Shown in pieces: positions 8,978 through 18,494 of a stretch of DNA of 46,541 nucleotides (the first letter of the stretch is position 1; each line of letters begins with the position of its first letter). The notes beneath the pieces were generated by a model. That model worked only from the letters and a program-made list of their open reading frames with translations, had not been told where the DNA came from and did not search any database. The stretch is from NCBI GenBank assembly GCA_900543085.1, contig UQQF01000012.1, positions 1 to 46,541 on the forward strand, in the 5' to 3' direction. The position numbers and the translations under genes were made by a program. Origin of the DNA: an uncultured Eubacteriales bacterium. Lineage in GTDB: Bacteria > Bacillota > Clostridia > Oscillospirales > Oscillospiraceae.

Positions 8978-10318
8978 ATGGACGAGATTCTCGGCAGGCG
9001 GGCGCCCTACTCCGCGGAGGCGGAGCAGGCGGTGCTCGGCTCCATGCTTATAGACCCGCGGTGCATCGCCGACGTCATAGGCCGGGTCAAGGCTGAGGAC
9101 TTCTACGTCCAGGCCAACAAGGACATATTCGAGACCATCTTCGCCATGTTCTCGTTCGGCCAGACGATAGACCCGGTCACCGTCCTTGACCAGATGAAGG
9201 TGCGTGGCGTCTTCAAAGAGAACTCGCAGCAGTACCTGCTGGAGCTCATGGAGATAACCCCCACCGCGGCAAACGTGCTGGAGTACGCGGCCATAGTGCG
9301 TGACCGCGCGCTTCTGCGCGCCCTGGCGCAGGTCGGCGATGAGATCGCAAGCTCGGTCTACGCCGGCTCGGGTCAGGCCGACAGCCTGCTGGAGAGCGCG
9401 GAGCGCAAGATATACGCCCTCAGCCGCGACCGCGATACGGGCGGACTCACCCCCGTGGCGAGCGTAGTGCAGAGGGTGTTCGACGCGATAAGCGAGGCGG
9501 CGGCCAGCGAGAGCGCCATCCCCGGCATCTCCACCGGCCTGCCGGACCTCGACAACGCGATACTCGGCCTCAACGGCGGCGACTTCGCCCTGGTGGCGGC
9601 GCGCCCCGGTATGGGTAAGACCAGCATCGCGCTGAACATAGCGCGCCACGTGGGCAAGACCAGCGGCAAGACGGTGGCCGTGTTCTCGCTGGAGATGAGC
9701 CGGGAGCAGCTGGTCACGCGCCTGCTCTCCGCCGAGGGACTGGTGGACGGCAAAAAGCTCCAGACCGGCCGCCTCACCGAGGACGAGTGGCGGCGCATCG
9801 CCGCCGCCAGCGGCGTGCTGAGCGCCACCGACATACGCATAGACGACAACCCGTCCCTCACCGTGGCGGACATGAACGCCCAGTGCCGGCGCATAAAGAA
9901 CCTCGGCCTGGTCGTCATAGACTACCTGCAGCTGATGCAGAGCGCCGGAAGCGGCAACTCCTGGTCAAACGAGAGCCGCACCCAGGCCGTCAGCGACATA
10001 AGCCGTATGATGAAGATCATGGCCAAGGAGCTGAACGTGCCCGTGCTCTGCCTGAGCCAGCTGTCGCGAGCCAACACCCAGCGTCAGAACAAGCGCCCGA
10101 TGCTCTCCGACCTGCGAGAGTCCGGCGCAATAGAGCAGGACGCCGACGTCGTCGTGGCGCTGCACCGCGAGGGCTACTACGACCCGGAGTACGAGAACCC
10201 CAACGAGGTCGAACTGATAATACTCAAAAACCGGCGCGGCGAGACGGGCACGCTGTACATGATGTGGCTGCCCGAGTACACCAGCTTCGTCCCGCTGGAC
10301 AAGAGGCACGAGGAATGA
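8978..10318 (+). CDS. dnaB: Replicative DNA helicase DnaB
   Basis: 446 residues, typical of hexameric DnaB/DnaC, the 5'-3' helicase that unwinds DNA at the fork and interacts with primase. The N-terminal domain (about 1-110, starting RRAPYSAEAEQAVLGSML) is followed by a linker and a RecA-like ATPase. Walker A is ARPGMGKTS at 208-216, Walker B is VVIDYLQLM near 306, and SQLSR and DLRESGAIEQDAD motifs follow. The start overlaps the rplI context (AAGTAAGGCG before the ATG). The gene ends in an ATGA overlap with tilS, so the two are translationally coupled. Confidence 0.97.
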   Translation: MDEILGRRAPYSAEAEQAVLGSMLIDPRCIADVIGRVKAEDFYVQANKDIFETIFAMFSFGQTIDPVTVLDQMKVRGVFKENSQQYLLELMEITPTAANVLEYAAIVRDRALLRALAQVGDEIASSVYAGSGQADSLLESAERKIYALSRDRDTGGLTPVASVVQRVFDAISEAAASESAIPGISTGLPDLDNAILGLNGGDFALVAARPGMGKTSIALNIARHVGKTSGKTVAVFSLEMSREQLVTRLLSAEGLVDGKKLQTGRLTEDEWRRIAAASGVLSATDIRIDDNPSLTVADMNAQCRRIKNLGLVVIDYLQLMQSAGSGNSWSNESRTQAVSDISRMMKIMAKELNVPVLCLSQLSRANTQRQNKRPMLSDLRESGAIEQDADVVVALHREGYYDPEYENPNEVELIILKNRRGETGTLYMMWLPEYTSFVPLDKRHEE

Positions 10319-11628
10319 GCGGCTTTGACTATTCCATGCTGGGCGGGCGCGTGCTCTGCGCCGTCTCCGGCGGGGCGGACAGCGTATATCTGCTGCACCG
10401 CTGCCTGGAGGGCGCGGCCGGACACGGCTACAGCGTCTGCGCGGCGCACTACAACCACTGCCTGCGCGGCGCGGAGAGCGAGCGGGACGAGCGCTTCGTG
10501 CTGGATATGTGCGCCGCTCTGGGCGTGGAGTGCCTGAGCGAGAGCGGGGACGTGGAGCACTTCGCCGCCGTGAACGGCCTGGGCACCGAGGAGGCCGCGC
10601 GCATAATGCGCTATGACTTCCTGGAGCGCGCCGCGGACAGGCTCGGCGCCGAGACCATCGCCACGGCGCACTCCGCCGACGACAACGCCGAGACCATGCT
10701 CTTTGCCCTCGCGCGAGGAAGCGGACTTAAAGGGCTGTGCGGCATACCGCCGAGGCGCGGGCGCATCGTCAGACCTATGCTCGGCGTGACGCGCGGCGAG
10801 ATAGAGGCGTACCTGGACAGCCGGGGCATAGCCCACGTGGAGGACAGCACTAACGCCGCGCTGGACTATTCGCGCAACAAGATACGCGCGCTCGTGACGC
10901 CGGTGCTGCGCGAGATAAACGGCGAGTTCGCCCTCGCCGCCCACCGGGCAAGCCGGCTGCTGCGCGAGGACGAGGAGTTCCTCGATTCGCTCGCGAGCGA
11001 TTTCCTGGCGAAGTACCCGTCCGGGAAGGTGGACGCCGCCGCGCTGGCCGCTTTGAGCAGGAGCGTGGCCTCGCGCGTGGTGCGGCACATGTCGCCCAAG
11101 TCCATGAGCCTCAAGCACGTGGACGCAGTCCTGGGCATAGCCGAGGCCGGCCGGGGAGAGAGCGACGTGCCCGGCGCGCGCTTCCGGGTGGAGAGCGGAC
11201 GGCTGTACGTCGTGCGCGAGTCCGCTGCAAAGCTGGCAGAGCGGGAGGTAATTATTCCCGGAAAAACGTTTCTCCCGGAGGTTGGGATCACCCTGAGCGC
11301 GGAAGTGCTTGAAAAGACAAGCGAAATTCACACTTCATTAAACACTTTTTACTTCCAATATGAGAATATCTGTGGTACGATAAACTGTACGCCTCGCAGG
11401 GCGGGGGACAGGCTGCGCGCCGTTGGAAGGGGCTGCACCAAAAAGCTCTCAGACCTGTTTGCCGAGCAGGGTATACCCGCATCGGAGCGCGATCTGGTGC
11501 CTGTCCTGCGCGATGACAAAGGTGTCCTCGCCGTGGTCGGCTTCGGCCAGGACGAGCGAAGCCTGCCAAGGGGCGAAGGCGCGGTGGTCGTCATCCGCGC
11601 AAAGATAGAAAAAGACACAATTTTATGA
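10315..11628 (+). CDS. tilS: tRNA(Ile)-lysidine synthetase
   Basis: A 437-residue enzyme that attaches lysine to C34 of the CAU-anticodon tRNA-Ile, changing both charging and codon reading. The N-type ATP pyrophosphatase loop SGGADS is at residues 18-23. [11 protein letters not shown] and a [21 protein letters not shown] block follow, all characteristic of TilS. The C-terminal tRNA-binding domain contains [10 protein letters not shown] and [13 protein letters not shown]. The ATG at 10315 overlaps the dnaB stop (ATGA), with GAGG just upstream, so it lies inside the operon. It is followed by hpt and ftsH, the usual firmicute order. Confidence 0.95.
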   Translation: MSGFDYSMLGGRVLCAVSGGADSVYLLHRCLEGAAGHGYSVCAAHYNHCLRGAESERDERFVLDMCAALGVECLSESGDVEHFAAVNGLGTEEAARIMRYDFLERAADRLGAETIATAHSADDNAETMLFALARGSGLKGLCGIPPRRGRIVRPMLGVTRGEIEAYLDSRGIAHVEDSTNAALDYSRNKIRALVTPVLREINGEFALAAHRASRLLREDEEFLDSLASDFLAKYPSGKVDAAALAALSRSVASRVVRHMSPKSMSLKHVDAVLGIAEAGRGESDVPGARFRVESGRLYVVRESAAKLAEREVIIPGKTFLPEVGITLSAEVLEKTSEIHTSLNTFYFQYENICGTINCTPRRAGDRLRAVGRGCTKKLSDLFAEQGIPASERDLVPVLRDDKGVLAVVGFGQDERSLPRGEGAVVVIRAKIEKDTIL

Positions 11629-11648
11629 TATGTTGTGAGGGACAAGGT

Positions 11649-12194
11649 ATGATGAAGCAGGACATAGATAGAATACTTTTCAGTGAGGAGCAGCTCCAGG
11701 CCAGGATCGCCGAGCTGGGCAGACAGCTCACGGAGGACTACCGCGACAAGGACCCCATCTTTGTGGGCGTGCTCAAGGGCTGCTTTGTGTTCATGGCGGA
11801 TCTGCTGCGCAGCACCGACATATACTGCACCATGGACTTCATGGCCGTCTCCAGCTACGGCGACGGCGTGACGAGCACCGGTGCGGTGAAGATAAACAAG
11901 GACCTCTCGCGCGACATCGCGGGCAGGCATGTCATAATAGTTGAGGACATACTCGACAGCGGCATCACGCTCAGCTATCTGAAGAACTACCTCAGCGTGC
12001 GCAAGCCCGCCTCCATCAGCATAGTCACGCTGCTGGACAAGCCATCCCGCCGCCGCGCGGACATCAAGGCCGACTACGTCGGCTTTGAAGTTGAGGACGC
12101 CTTCGTCGTCGGCTACGGCCTCGACTACGCGGAGGAGTACCGCAACCTCCCCTATATCGGCGTGCTCAAGAGCGAGGTCTACTCCAATAACTGA
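11649..12194 (+). CDS. hpt: Hypoxanthine phosphoribosyltransferase
   Basis: A 181-residue purine salvage enzyme that converts hypoxanthine (and often guanine) plus PRPP to IMP or GMP. The PRPP-binding loop [12 protein letters not shown] is at residues 98-109. The flexible-loop SSYGDGV segment is near 68-74, and KPSRR and [18 protein letters not shown] are typical of the C-terminus. The ATG at 11649 is chosen because GAGGG ends 7 bases upstream; the in-frame codon at 11625 overlaps tilS and lacks a site. tilS-hpt-ftsH synteny supports the call. Confidence 0.95.
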   Translation: MMKQDIDRILFSEEQLQARIAELGRQLTEDYRDKDPIFVGVLKGCFVFMADLLRSTDIYCTMDFMAVSSYGDGVTSTGAVKINKDLSRDIAGRHVIIVEDILDSGITLSYLKNYLSVRKPASISIVTLLDKPSRRRADIKADYVGFEVEDAFVVGYGLDYAEEYRNLPYIGVLKSEVYSNN

Positions 12195-12324
12195 GCCAGC
12201 TTCAGCCGTCCGGCTGATGAAATATGCTTCCCGGCCGCTGCCGGGGGCAAGCCGCCGCGCCGAGGCGCGGGGTATTTTGGCGCGAAAGCGGACTTTCGGC
12301 CAGACATAAGGAAGTGAATTTTTT

Positions 12325-14328
12325 TTGAAACCTCAGCGAAACCGAGCCCGTGACATCGGGTTTTACGTGCTGATAATGATCATTCTCCTGGCAGTTATTT
12401 ATACGATGCTCACGCCCCGTCAGGAGCAGGAGGCGCTCTCCTACGCCGACGTGGTTGAGATGTTCCAGAACGAGAAAGTGGAGAGCTTCGTCGTCGAGGG
12501 CGGCAACCTCATAATAACGCGCAAGGGAGCGGCTGAAACAGACCCCGCCGTCACGTATGACCTGTACGACGTGGGCATGTTCTGGAACCAGCTCGGTGAC
12601 CTGATACAGCAGCAGAAGGACGCAGGAATCATTTCGGACTACGATTTCCAGACGGGCTATGTGGCGCCCTGGTGGCTGAGCATGATCCCGTACCTGCTGA
12701 TAATTGTCGCGTTCTTCGCGCTATGGTACTATATGATGAACAAGGCCGGCGGCGGCGGTGGAGCGCCGGGCGTCGGCAAGTTCGGCAAGGCTCGCACCCG
12801 CCTCGGCAGCGAGGAGCAGAAGAAGGTCACGTTCAAGGACGTGGCCGGCTGCGAGGAGGAGAAGGCGGAGCTGGAGGAGGTCGTGAACTTCCTCAAGAAC
12901 CCCAAGGCGTACACGGACATGGGCGCGCGCATACCCAAGGGCGTGCTGCTGGTCGGCCCTCCGGGCACCGGCAAGACCCTGCTGGCCAAGGCCGTGGCCG
13001 GCGAGGCGGGCGTGCAGTTCCTGTCCATCTCCGGCTCCGACTTCGTCGAGCTGTACGTCGGCGTCGGCGCTTCCCGTGTGCGCGACCTGTTCGACCAGGC
13101 CAAGAAGGTGGCTCCGGCCATCATCTTCATCGACGAGATAGACGCGGTCGGCCGCCAGCGCGGCAGCGGACTCGGCGGCGGCCACGACGAGCGCGAACAG
13201 ACGCTCAACCAGCTGCTGGTCGAGATGGACGGCTTCTCTAACAACGAGGGCGTCATAGTCATGGCTGCCACGAACCGCGACGACATTCTGGATAACGCCC
13301 TCACACGCCCCGGCCGTTTCGACCGCCGCGTGTATATAGGCCTGCCCGACATCCGAGGCCGCGAGGCGATACTGCGCGTCCACGCCAAGGGCAAGCCCCT
13401 GGCCGACGACGTCAACCTCAACTCCGTGGCTCGCGGCACTCCCGGCTTCTCCGGCGCCGACCTGGAGAACCTGCTCAACGAGGCCGCGCTGATGGCCGTC
13501 TCCAACGGCAAGCGCTTCATCACCTCCTACGAGATAGAGGAGGCCATCCGCAAGGTGGAGATGGGGCCGGAGAAAAAGAGCAAGGTCATGAGCGAGCGCG
13601 CCCGCAAGCTCACCGCTTACCACGAGGGCGGCCACGCAGTGGTCAGCGAGTTCCTCGACCACACCGACCCCGTGCACTATATCACCATCATCCCCCGCGG
13701 ACCGAGCGGCGGCGCGACCTACTTCCGCCCGAAGGAGGACCTGGAGAACTTCCACTCCTACTCCGAGCTGTTTGAGGACATCGTCGTCTCCCTCGGCGGC
13801 CGCGTGAGCGAGCGGCTGTTCCTCGACGATATATCCACCGGCGCGTCCGGAGATATACAGCAGGCGACCAACCTGGCTCGCGCCATGGTCACGCAGTTCG
13901 GCATGAGCGAGAGGCTCGGCCCCATCAGCTACGACAGCTCGGGTCACAGCATCTTCATAGGCCGCGACTTCGGCACGACCAAGAGCTACAGCGAGGAGAC
14001 CGCCGCCATCATCGACGAGGAGGTCAAGCGCATCTTCGACGAGGCCAACGCCAAGTGCGAGAGCATACTGCGCGAGCACGCCGACACCCTCAAGGGCGTG
14101 GCGGAATACCTCCTGCAGAACGAGAGCATGGACGGCGAGGACTTCAGCTACTTCTGCCGCCACGGCGAGCTGCCGCCCAAGAAGCCCGAGCCCAAGATGC
14201 GCGACAGCTCCATAGAGCCGCCCGCGCGCAAGATAAGCTACACCTTCGACGAGCCCAAGGAGACGCCGCAGATCGAAAGCGGCGACGCCCAGAGCCAGGC
14301 CGAACCGAAGGACGAGAACAAGGAATAA
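12325..14328 (+). CDS. ftsH: ATP-dependent zinc metalloprotease FtsH
   Basis: A 667-residue membrane-anchored AAA+ protease that degrades misfolded membrane proteins and regulators. Two membrane helices (about 11-29 and 118-138) flank an external domain. The AAA module has Walker A GPPGTGKT at 211-218, Walker B IIFIDEID near 266-273 and the second region of homology ([20 protein letters not shown]). The protease motif is HEGGH at 433-437, with Gly where Ala is common but both zinc-ligand His and the catalytic Glu kept; Asp510 in TGASGD is the expected third zinc ligand. The start is TTG at 12325, with AAGGAAG about 11 bases upstream. The tail (about 610-667) is acidic and disordered. Last gene of the operon, followed by a terminator. 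Confidence 0.96.
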   Translation: MKPQRNRARDIGFYVLIMIILLAVIYTMLTPRQEQEALSYADVVEMFQNEKVESFVVEGGNLIITRKGAAETDPAVTYDLYDVGMFWNQLGDLIQQQKDAGIISDYDFQTGYVAPWWLSMIPYLLIIVAFFALWYYMMNKAGGGGGAPGVGKFGKARTRLGSEEQKKVTFKDVAGCEEEKAELEEVVNFLKNPKAYTDMGARIPKGVLLVGPPGTGKTLLAKAVAGEAGVQFLSISGSDFVELYVGVGASRVRDLFDQAKKVAPAIIFIDEIDAVGRQRGSGLGGGHDEREQTLNQLLVEMDGFSNNEGVIVMAATNRDDILDNALTRPGRFDRRVYIGLPDIRGREAILRVHAKGKPLADDVNLNSVARGTPGFSGADLENLLNEAALMAVSNGKRFITSYEIEEAIRKVEMGPEKKSKVMSERARKLTAYHEGGHAVVSEFLDHTDPVHYITIIPRGPSGGATYFRPKEDLENFHSYSELFEDIVVSLGGRVSERLFLDDISTGASGDIQQATNLARAMVTQFGMSERLGPISYDSSGHSIFIGRDFGTTKSYSEETAAIIDEEVKRIFDEANAKCESILREHADTLKGVAEYLLQNESMDGEDFSYFCRHGELPPKKPEPKMRDSSIEPPARKISYTFDEPKETPQIESGDAQSQAEPKDENKE

Positions 14329-14332
14329 TGCA

Positions 14333-14363
14333 AAAGAGGCGAGAGCGCTGCTCCCGCCTCTTT
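14333..14363. terminator. Bidirectional terminator between ftsH and the interrupted regulator
   Basis: AAAGAGGCG (14333-14341) pairs with CGCCTCTTT (14355-14363), with extra pairing of GAGC and GCTC inside. Tracts of A and T flank both sides, so it can end ftsH on the plus strand and the XRE-type gene on the minus strand. Confidence 0.75.
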
Positions 14364-14364
14364 C

Positions 14365-14882
14365 TCACTCTTTGCTCTTTTTCTTCAGGAACACGGCCAG
14401 CACTATGCCGGCTATGATGAGCACCACGCCTATTATGGCGATCACGGTGCCCATGATGGCCACGGGGTTGTTCTGGACCATGCCGCCTTGGATGGGTACG
14501 GTCACGCCGTCTATCTCCACCGTCGTGCCGAAGCCGCCGAAGCCCATGCCGAAGTCATTAAAGCCGCTGAGCATGTTGTTGGATATCACGCTCGCCAGCA
14601 CCCCGATTATGACGAACGCCACGCCGCACAGCGCTATGTACACTCCGACGAGCCAGCCCCAGCGGCGGGCGAGATTCTGTATGAGCCGGGGGAGAGAATC
14701 TGTCCAGTCGTCCGGGCGGCTGTAGTCTCGTTTCGCCCCGGTGAACACTCCGCCGTCGTCACCGGCGGAGCCGCGTTCCTCCTCCGGCTCGTCCTCGCTG
14801 AGCAGCCAGTCCACCGTGACACCCAGCGCCGAGGCCAGAGCCACGAGCTTTCCCGTCTCCGGCACGGATTCGCCGGTTTCCC
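14365..14882 (-). pseudogene. C-terminal part of XRE regulator cut by element insertion
   Basis: This is the 3' portion of a helix-turn-helix regulator whose 5' portion lies at 26389-26517, beyond the mobile element. Reading from the junction it gives ETGESVPETGKLVALASALG, the end of an XRE DNA-binding domain, then VTVDWLLSEDEP. An acidic linker and two membrane helices follow (WLVGVYIALCGVAFVIIGVL and VAIMGTVIAIIGVVLIIAGI), ending in a lysine-rich tail. XRE-HTH proteins with membrane C-termini are common in Clostridia and probably sense envelope signals; the target is unknown. A GTG at 14865 could start translation, but no ribosome-binding site is seen. Joining to the other fragment at CCGGTTTCCC gives 621 bases, exactly 207 codons including stop. 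Confidence 0.88.
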
Positions 14883-14895
14883 TTAGTTAAAGATA
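14863..14895. other. attL junction
   Basis: Host sequence ends at ...GGATTCG and the shared core starts with CC at 14873. The element arm GGTTTCCCTTAGTTAAAG continues to about 14895. The arm is an inverted, 19-of-20 copy of the arm at the right end. It lies 23 bases from the stop codon of the recombinase gene, the usual place for an att site. Confidence 0.85.
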
Positions 14896-14917
14896 TTGTT
14901 GGGTAAAAAAAGATGTG

Positions 14918-16540
14918 TCAGTCGATTTTTCCTATAAAGCGATAGAAAATCTCTACTTCCTGTTCCCGGCTGCCGTCCTCGCCCTTGGCCGCTTCATGCA
15001 CAAGGATTTTCTCAATCAGGGTATTCAGAAGTTCGGCGGTTAGCTCCGCAGGGTTGACATACTGCTTCATCAGCCCTACCCACTTTTCAGCGTCAACGGC
15101 GGTCTGTGCAGCGGCTTCCATAGCTTCGTGAAGCTGCCGGATTTTCTCGTCCAGCTCCTTTTGTTCTCCCTGGTACTTCTCGGACAGCATATTGAAGTTG
15201 TACTCGGTGATGCGTCCAGCAGACCAGTCCTCATACATTTTGGCAAACAGCCCGTCAACCTCCGCTTTGCGCTTCTCTGCTTTTTTCAGTTCGGATGCCT
15301 GTTTCTTCTTCGCAGAGCTACGTTCCTTATCGCTGGCATTGAGCAGCCTTTTCAGAAGTTTGTCCTCGTCCTGATGTGCCTGCTGTGACCAATATTGCAG
15401 GCGGGAGAGAACATAGGCGTAAAGCACATCATAGCGGATGTAGTGCATGGAGCATTGGCGCAACCCTTGTCCGTTCTTGCTGCAATGATAGTAGCCATAC
15501 GGAGTTTTGTTCTGCTTATTCTCTCCGTATGCCAGCGACCAGCCGCAGTCCGCACACTTTATCAGCCCTGAAAAAATCTGTGTCGTGCCGTCTTTCTGCC
15601 GTCTGCGCCTGCTGGCGATCTGCTCCTGCACCTGCCGGAACACATCTTCGGAAATAATAGCTTCGTGGGTGTTCTCCACACGATACCATTCCTCCTGCGG
15701 TTTGCGTACCTTTTTCTTGTTCTTGAATGAAATGTTGCTCTGCTTGTTGTGTACGCTGTGACCGATGTAGGTTTCCTCTTTTAAGATGCTCTTGACCTGC
15801 GCTATCGTCCACGCATAGGCTTTTTCCTCCGGCGCTCCGGCATAGATGTTAGCGAAAGTGCCGTATCTCTGGAAGTTCAGCCATCCGGGGGTGGGCACTT
15901 TTTCTTCCACCAAAATCCGTGTGATACTGGCCGCCCCTCTGCCATGAACGGCAAGGTCAAATATCTTTTCGATAATCCACCTTGTTTCCGTGTCAATCAG
16001 AAGATGCCCGGTCTTGTCCGGGTCTTTGATGTAGCCCAACGGGGCGTAAGCTCCGTAGTGTGCGCCGTTTGCAAACCGTGTCCGCATGGCTGCCTTGACC
16101 TTTTTGCTGGTCTGGCGGGCGTGCATCTCATTCAGGATATTCAGGAATGGGGCAAGCTCGCTTTCTCCGTTGAGGGTGTCCACATTGTCATTGATCGCAA
16201 TGTAGCGGACGCCTTTGCTTGGGAAGTAGATTTCTGTGTATTGGCCGGTCAGAATGTAGTTTCTGCCTAAGCGGGATAAGTCCTTTGTTACAACGCAGTT
16301 GATTTTCCCGTCCTCGATGTCGTCAATCATCCGCTGGAAACTCGGCCTGTCAAAGTTCGTGCCGCTCCATCCATCGTCAATATACTCGTCTACTATGGTC
16401 AATCCATGCTCGGCGGCATACTGCCGGAGCATCATGCGCTGTGTCTGGATGCTGCCGCTTTCACCTTGAAGTTCATCGTCACGGCTCAATCTCAAATAAA
16501 GTGCGGTGTTATAAATCGTCGTATTGTATGGTTGTTTCAT
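14918..16540 (-). CDS. Large serine recombinase (integrase/excisionase of the element)
   Basis: A 540-residue site-specific recombinase expected to integrate and excise the element through a serine-DNA intermediate. The catalytic domain starts with ALYLRLSRDDE, giving Ser19 as the likely nucleophile. It continues with SIQTQRMML, DEYIDDGWSGTNFDRPSF and VVTKDLSRLGRNY, all standard for the resolvase fold. A recombinase domain (about 165-280), a zinc beta-ribbon (CADCGWSLAYGE...YYHCSKNG, with a final Cys) and a lysine-rich coiled coil (about 390-480) follow, matching the TnpX-type layout. The ATG at 16540 has AAGGAGG 7 bases upstream. It is adjacent to attL, and its upstream region contains a long inverted repeat that may be an operator. 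Confidence 0.95.
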   Translation of the reverse strand: MKQPYNTTIYNTALYLRLSRDDELQGESGSIQTQRMMLRQYAAEHGLTIVDEYIDDGWSGTNFDRPSFQRMIDDIEDGKINCVVTKDLSRLGRNYILTGQYTEIYFPSKGVRYIAINDNVDTLNGESELAPFLNILNEMHARQTSKKVKAAMRTRFANGAHYGAYAPLGYIKDPDKTGHLLIDTETRWIIEKIFDLAVHGRGAASITRILVEEKVPTPGWLNFQRYGTFANIYAGAPEEKAYAWTIAQVKSILKEETYIGHSVHNKQSNISFKNKKKVRKPQEEWYRVENTHEAIISEDVFRQVQEQIASRRRRQKDGTTQIFSGLIKCADCGWSLAYGENKQNKTPYGYYHCSKNGQGLRQCSMHYIRYDVLYAYVLSRLQYWSQQAHQDEDKLLKRLLNASDKERSSAKKKQASELKKAEKRKAEVDGLFAKMYEDWSAGRITEYNFNMLSEKYQGEQKELDEKIRQLHEAMEAAAQTAVDAEKWVGLMKQYVNPAELTAELLNTLIEKILVHEAAKGEDGSREQEVEIFYRFIGKID

Positions 16541-16566
16541 CAAAAATCCTCCTTAAAAAGAAACAA

Positions 16567-16614
16567 CCCACGCTTATACAATACTCGCTGGTACAAGTAT
16601 ATCATAAGCGTGGG
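16567..16614. promoter_or_regulatory. Inverted repeat in the recombinase promoter region
   Basis: CCCACGCTTAT (16567-16577) and ATAAGCGTGGG (16604-16614) are an exact 11-bp inverted repeat with 26 bases between. They lie 26-74 bases upstream of the recombinase start. The core ATAAGCGTGG recurs near the right end of the element at 26354-26363. This looks like a paired binding site for an element-encoded protein that controls the recombinase. Confidence 0.55.
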
Positions 16615-16642
16615 CTGATTGACAGTCACAAATCTATATTTT

Positions 16643-16828
16643 TCAGGAAGCAGTGGCGGCGTGCTGGATTACATCTTCCAGCAGGCTGTTCAGCGGCTTC
16701 CCGTTCTCTGCGAAATGCTCCGATACCCTGATACGGACTTTCCCCATGACAAAATACTGGGTGCCGTCCGCAGCGGTAAGCATCGTGCCGCTGTTGTCGG
16801 TGTTATTTTCGTTTTTGGCTTTTACCAT
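16643..16828 (-). CDS. tnpW: TnpW-like transposon-encoded protein
   Basis: A 61-residue protein matching the small TnpW proteins found next to TnpX-type recombinases in clostridial mobilizable transposons. It has a charged N-terminus (MVKAKNENNTDNSG), a beta-like segment (YFVMGKVRIRVSEHF) and a terminal helix (PLNSLLEDVIQHAA). Its molecular function is not known to me. The start at 16828 is preferred because GGAGG lies 9 bases upstream; an ATG at 16834 would have only 3 bases of spacing. It is read in the same direction as the recombinase and probably shares its control. Confidence 0.75.
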   Translation of the reverse strand: MVKAKNENNTDNSGTMLTAADGTQYFVMGKVRIRVSEHFAENGKPLNSLLEDVIQHAATAS

Positions 16829-16900
16829 AGGCATTTACCTCCATAAATGAAATATGCCCGACAAGGAAATGTCAGGCTGGTGTGGCGCCGACTGTTCCCA

Positions 16901-17086
16901 TGTCAACCAAACCGTGTCAACCGGCGTTAAAGACTTTGAAAACAATCCGCAGGCGTTCTCTGATTTTATTTTACTTTTTCTTTGATTTCTTGGTTGACAT
17001 GGTTGACAAAGGGGAGAAATGCCCGAAATATCAGGCTTTCCCCTGTCAATCGACTGTCAACCGAAATGTCAACCAAACTGTCAACC
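16901..17086. repeat. TGTCAACC iteron array, candidate replication origin
   Basis: Eight copies of TGTCAACC or its complement lie in 186 non-coding bases: 16901, 16915, 16992 (inverted), 17001 (inverted), 17044 (one mismatch), 17055, 17067 and 17079. A further inverted copy lies in the neighbouring gene at 17171. The last four are spaced 11-12 bases apart, about one helical turn. The flanks of two clusters also match (both read TCAACCAAAC and end TCAACCGGCG). The array lies directly downstream of the VirE-type helicase gene. Iterons next to helicase and primase genes suggest an origin used after excision; the initiator is not identified. Confidence 0.7.
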
Positions 17087-17096
17087 GGCGACATTT

Positions 17097-18494
17097 TTAG
17101 AATGGAAGTTCCATCTGCCGGGCTTCTTCCTCCGTGATTTCTTGAAAACCGTCTTTGTCCGCTGGGGGTTGGTTGACACGCTCCCAGCCTTTTTGTGAAC
17201 CATATTTCTTATATCTCTTAGGGCTTTTGTAGGCTGTCCAGCCCTGTATGCTGCCGTTTGCAATGCCGGTATTCATAATCTCGCAGATTGCCCGTGTTTC
17301 CCACTCTGCCGGGGGATTGCAGTTTCCCAACGCTTCCTCATAAAGCTGCTTGGAACATACCCTGTCGCCGGTGTAGTCCTCCAAATAGGCGTAGATCATA
17401 CCGGCCTGCGTGTCCTCCTGCATAAAATCCTGCTGGTGGGCTTTCAGGTAAGCGTTCATTTCCGCGCTGAATGACAGCTTATATTTTCCGCTACGGTAGA
17501 TTGTCATAGCTTCCGCCCACATCTGGCTGATAAACGCCCTTGCCGCCACTTCATCGTCCAGTATGTGAACCTCCGCCCGTTCTGAGTACACGGTCACGGG
17601 GATAAAACGCCGGTTGCCGGTGCGGTCACGAGGAAGAAAGTCCTGCCGGTTGGTAGTTCCTCCAAACACGCATTGACGGAGCCGGTCTGCCGGATGGGTT
17701 TCATACGGCACCTTGTAGGTTTCTTTCTGGCGGCTTAGAAACGACTTGATCTCCTCAATGCTTCTGGCATTGGCGGTGGCGATCATCTCCGACATTTCCA
17801 TAATCCAATGCCCTTGCAGCTTTCGGTACACATTTTCATCGTCCAGTTTCTTCAAATCGTCTGAAAACCACTCGTCCTTAACTGCCAGCAGCCGAAAAAA
17901 GGTAGATTTTCCAGCTCCCTGACCGCCTACCAAACAGAGCATGACTTCAAACTTGCTCCCCGGCCGAAATACCCGTCGGATGGCTCCCATCATAAACAGT
18001 TTCAGGGCTTCAAAGGTGTAGTCGTCCGTATCGGCTCCCAGAAAATGATGTAGAGCATAGCGGATGCGCTCGGTTCCATCCCATTGCAGGCTGTTCAGAT
18101 AATCCCTGATAGGGTGGTAGCGATTTTCGTTGGCTACGATCTGAATTGCGTTCTCCACTTTCTTTTCGCTGGTCAGTCCATAGTGTTCTTCCAGATACAA
18201 AAGTAGATACTTCATATCCATATCGGTCAGCGTGGCGCTGGTTCGTTCCCATCCCAGCGGCTTCACAATATCCACTCTTTCAGAAAGAATGTTGTAGCTG
18301 ATCGCCCCACGCAGCAGTGGGTCACGCTGGAATACCGTCAGACAGTTCTTGATGCTATTCTTCACGCCGCCTTTCTGCGTCCCCTCCAACGTCTCCCGGA
18401 TTTCCTCCTGTGTCTGCGCCGGTTCCATAGCGTCCATCGTTCGCATGACCGCTTCCTGCGCCGCTGGTGGCAAGTTCTGAAATTCGCTGCTCAA
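17097..18494 (-). CDS. VirE/VapE-family P-loop helicase-like protein
   Basis: A 465-residue protein of the virulence-associated E family, common in phages and mobile elements next to primases. It is probably an SF3/D5-like ATPase working in element replication. Walker A is GGQGAGKST at 190-198. KLDDENVYRKLQGHWIMEMS (about 214-233) looks like the Walker B region, and FGGTTNRQDFL and DRTGNRRFIPV are typical VirE signatures. The TTG at 18494 is chosen because AAGGAGG lies 9 bases upstream. The first 140 bases overlap the end of the CHC2 primase gene in another frame, an arrangement that should couple translation. The iteron array begins just past its stop codon. Confidence 0.85.
   Translation of the reverse strand: MSSEFQNLPPAAQEAVMRTMDAMEPAQTQEEIRETLEGTQKGGVKNSIKNCLTVFQRDPLLRGAISYNILSERVDIVKPLGWERTSATLTDMDMKYLLLYLEEHYGLTSEKKVENAIQIVANENRYHPIRDYLNSLQWDGTERIRYALHHFLGADTDDYTFEALKLFMMGAIRRVFRPGSKFEVMLCLVGGQGAGKSTFFRLLAVKDEWFSDDLKKLDDENVYRKLQGHWIMEMSEMIATANARSIEEIKSFLSRQKETYKVPYETHPADRLRQCVFGGTTNRQDFLPRDRTGNRRFIPVTVYSERAEVHILDDEVAARAFISQMWAEAMTIYRSGKYKLSFSAEMNAYLKAHQQDFMQEDTQAGMIYAYLEDYTGDRVCSKQLYEEALGNCNPPAEWETRAICEIMNTGIANGSIQGWTAYKSPKRYKKYGSQKGWERVNQPPADKDGFQEITEEEARQMELPF

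Noticed and set aside
12721..14163. A 480-codon open frame opposite ftsH.
   Set aside because: Antisense shadow of the strongly supported ftsH gene.
16901..17086. CRISPR array, because of the repeated 8-bp motif.
   Set aside because: Repeats are too short, occur in both orientations, spacing is irregular and partly 11-12 bp, and there are no cas genes.
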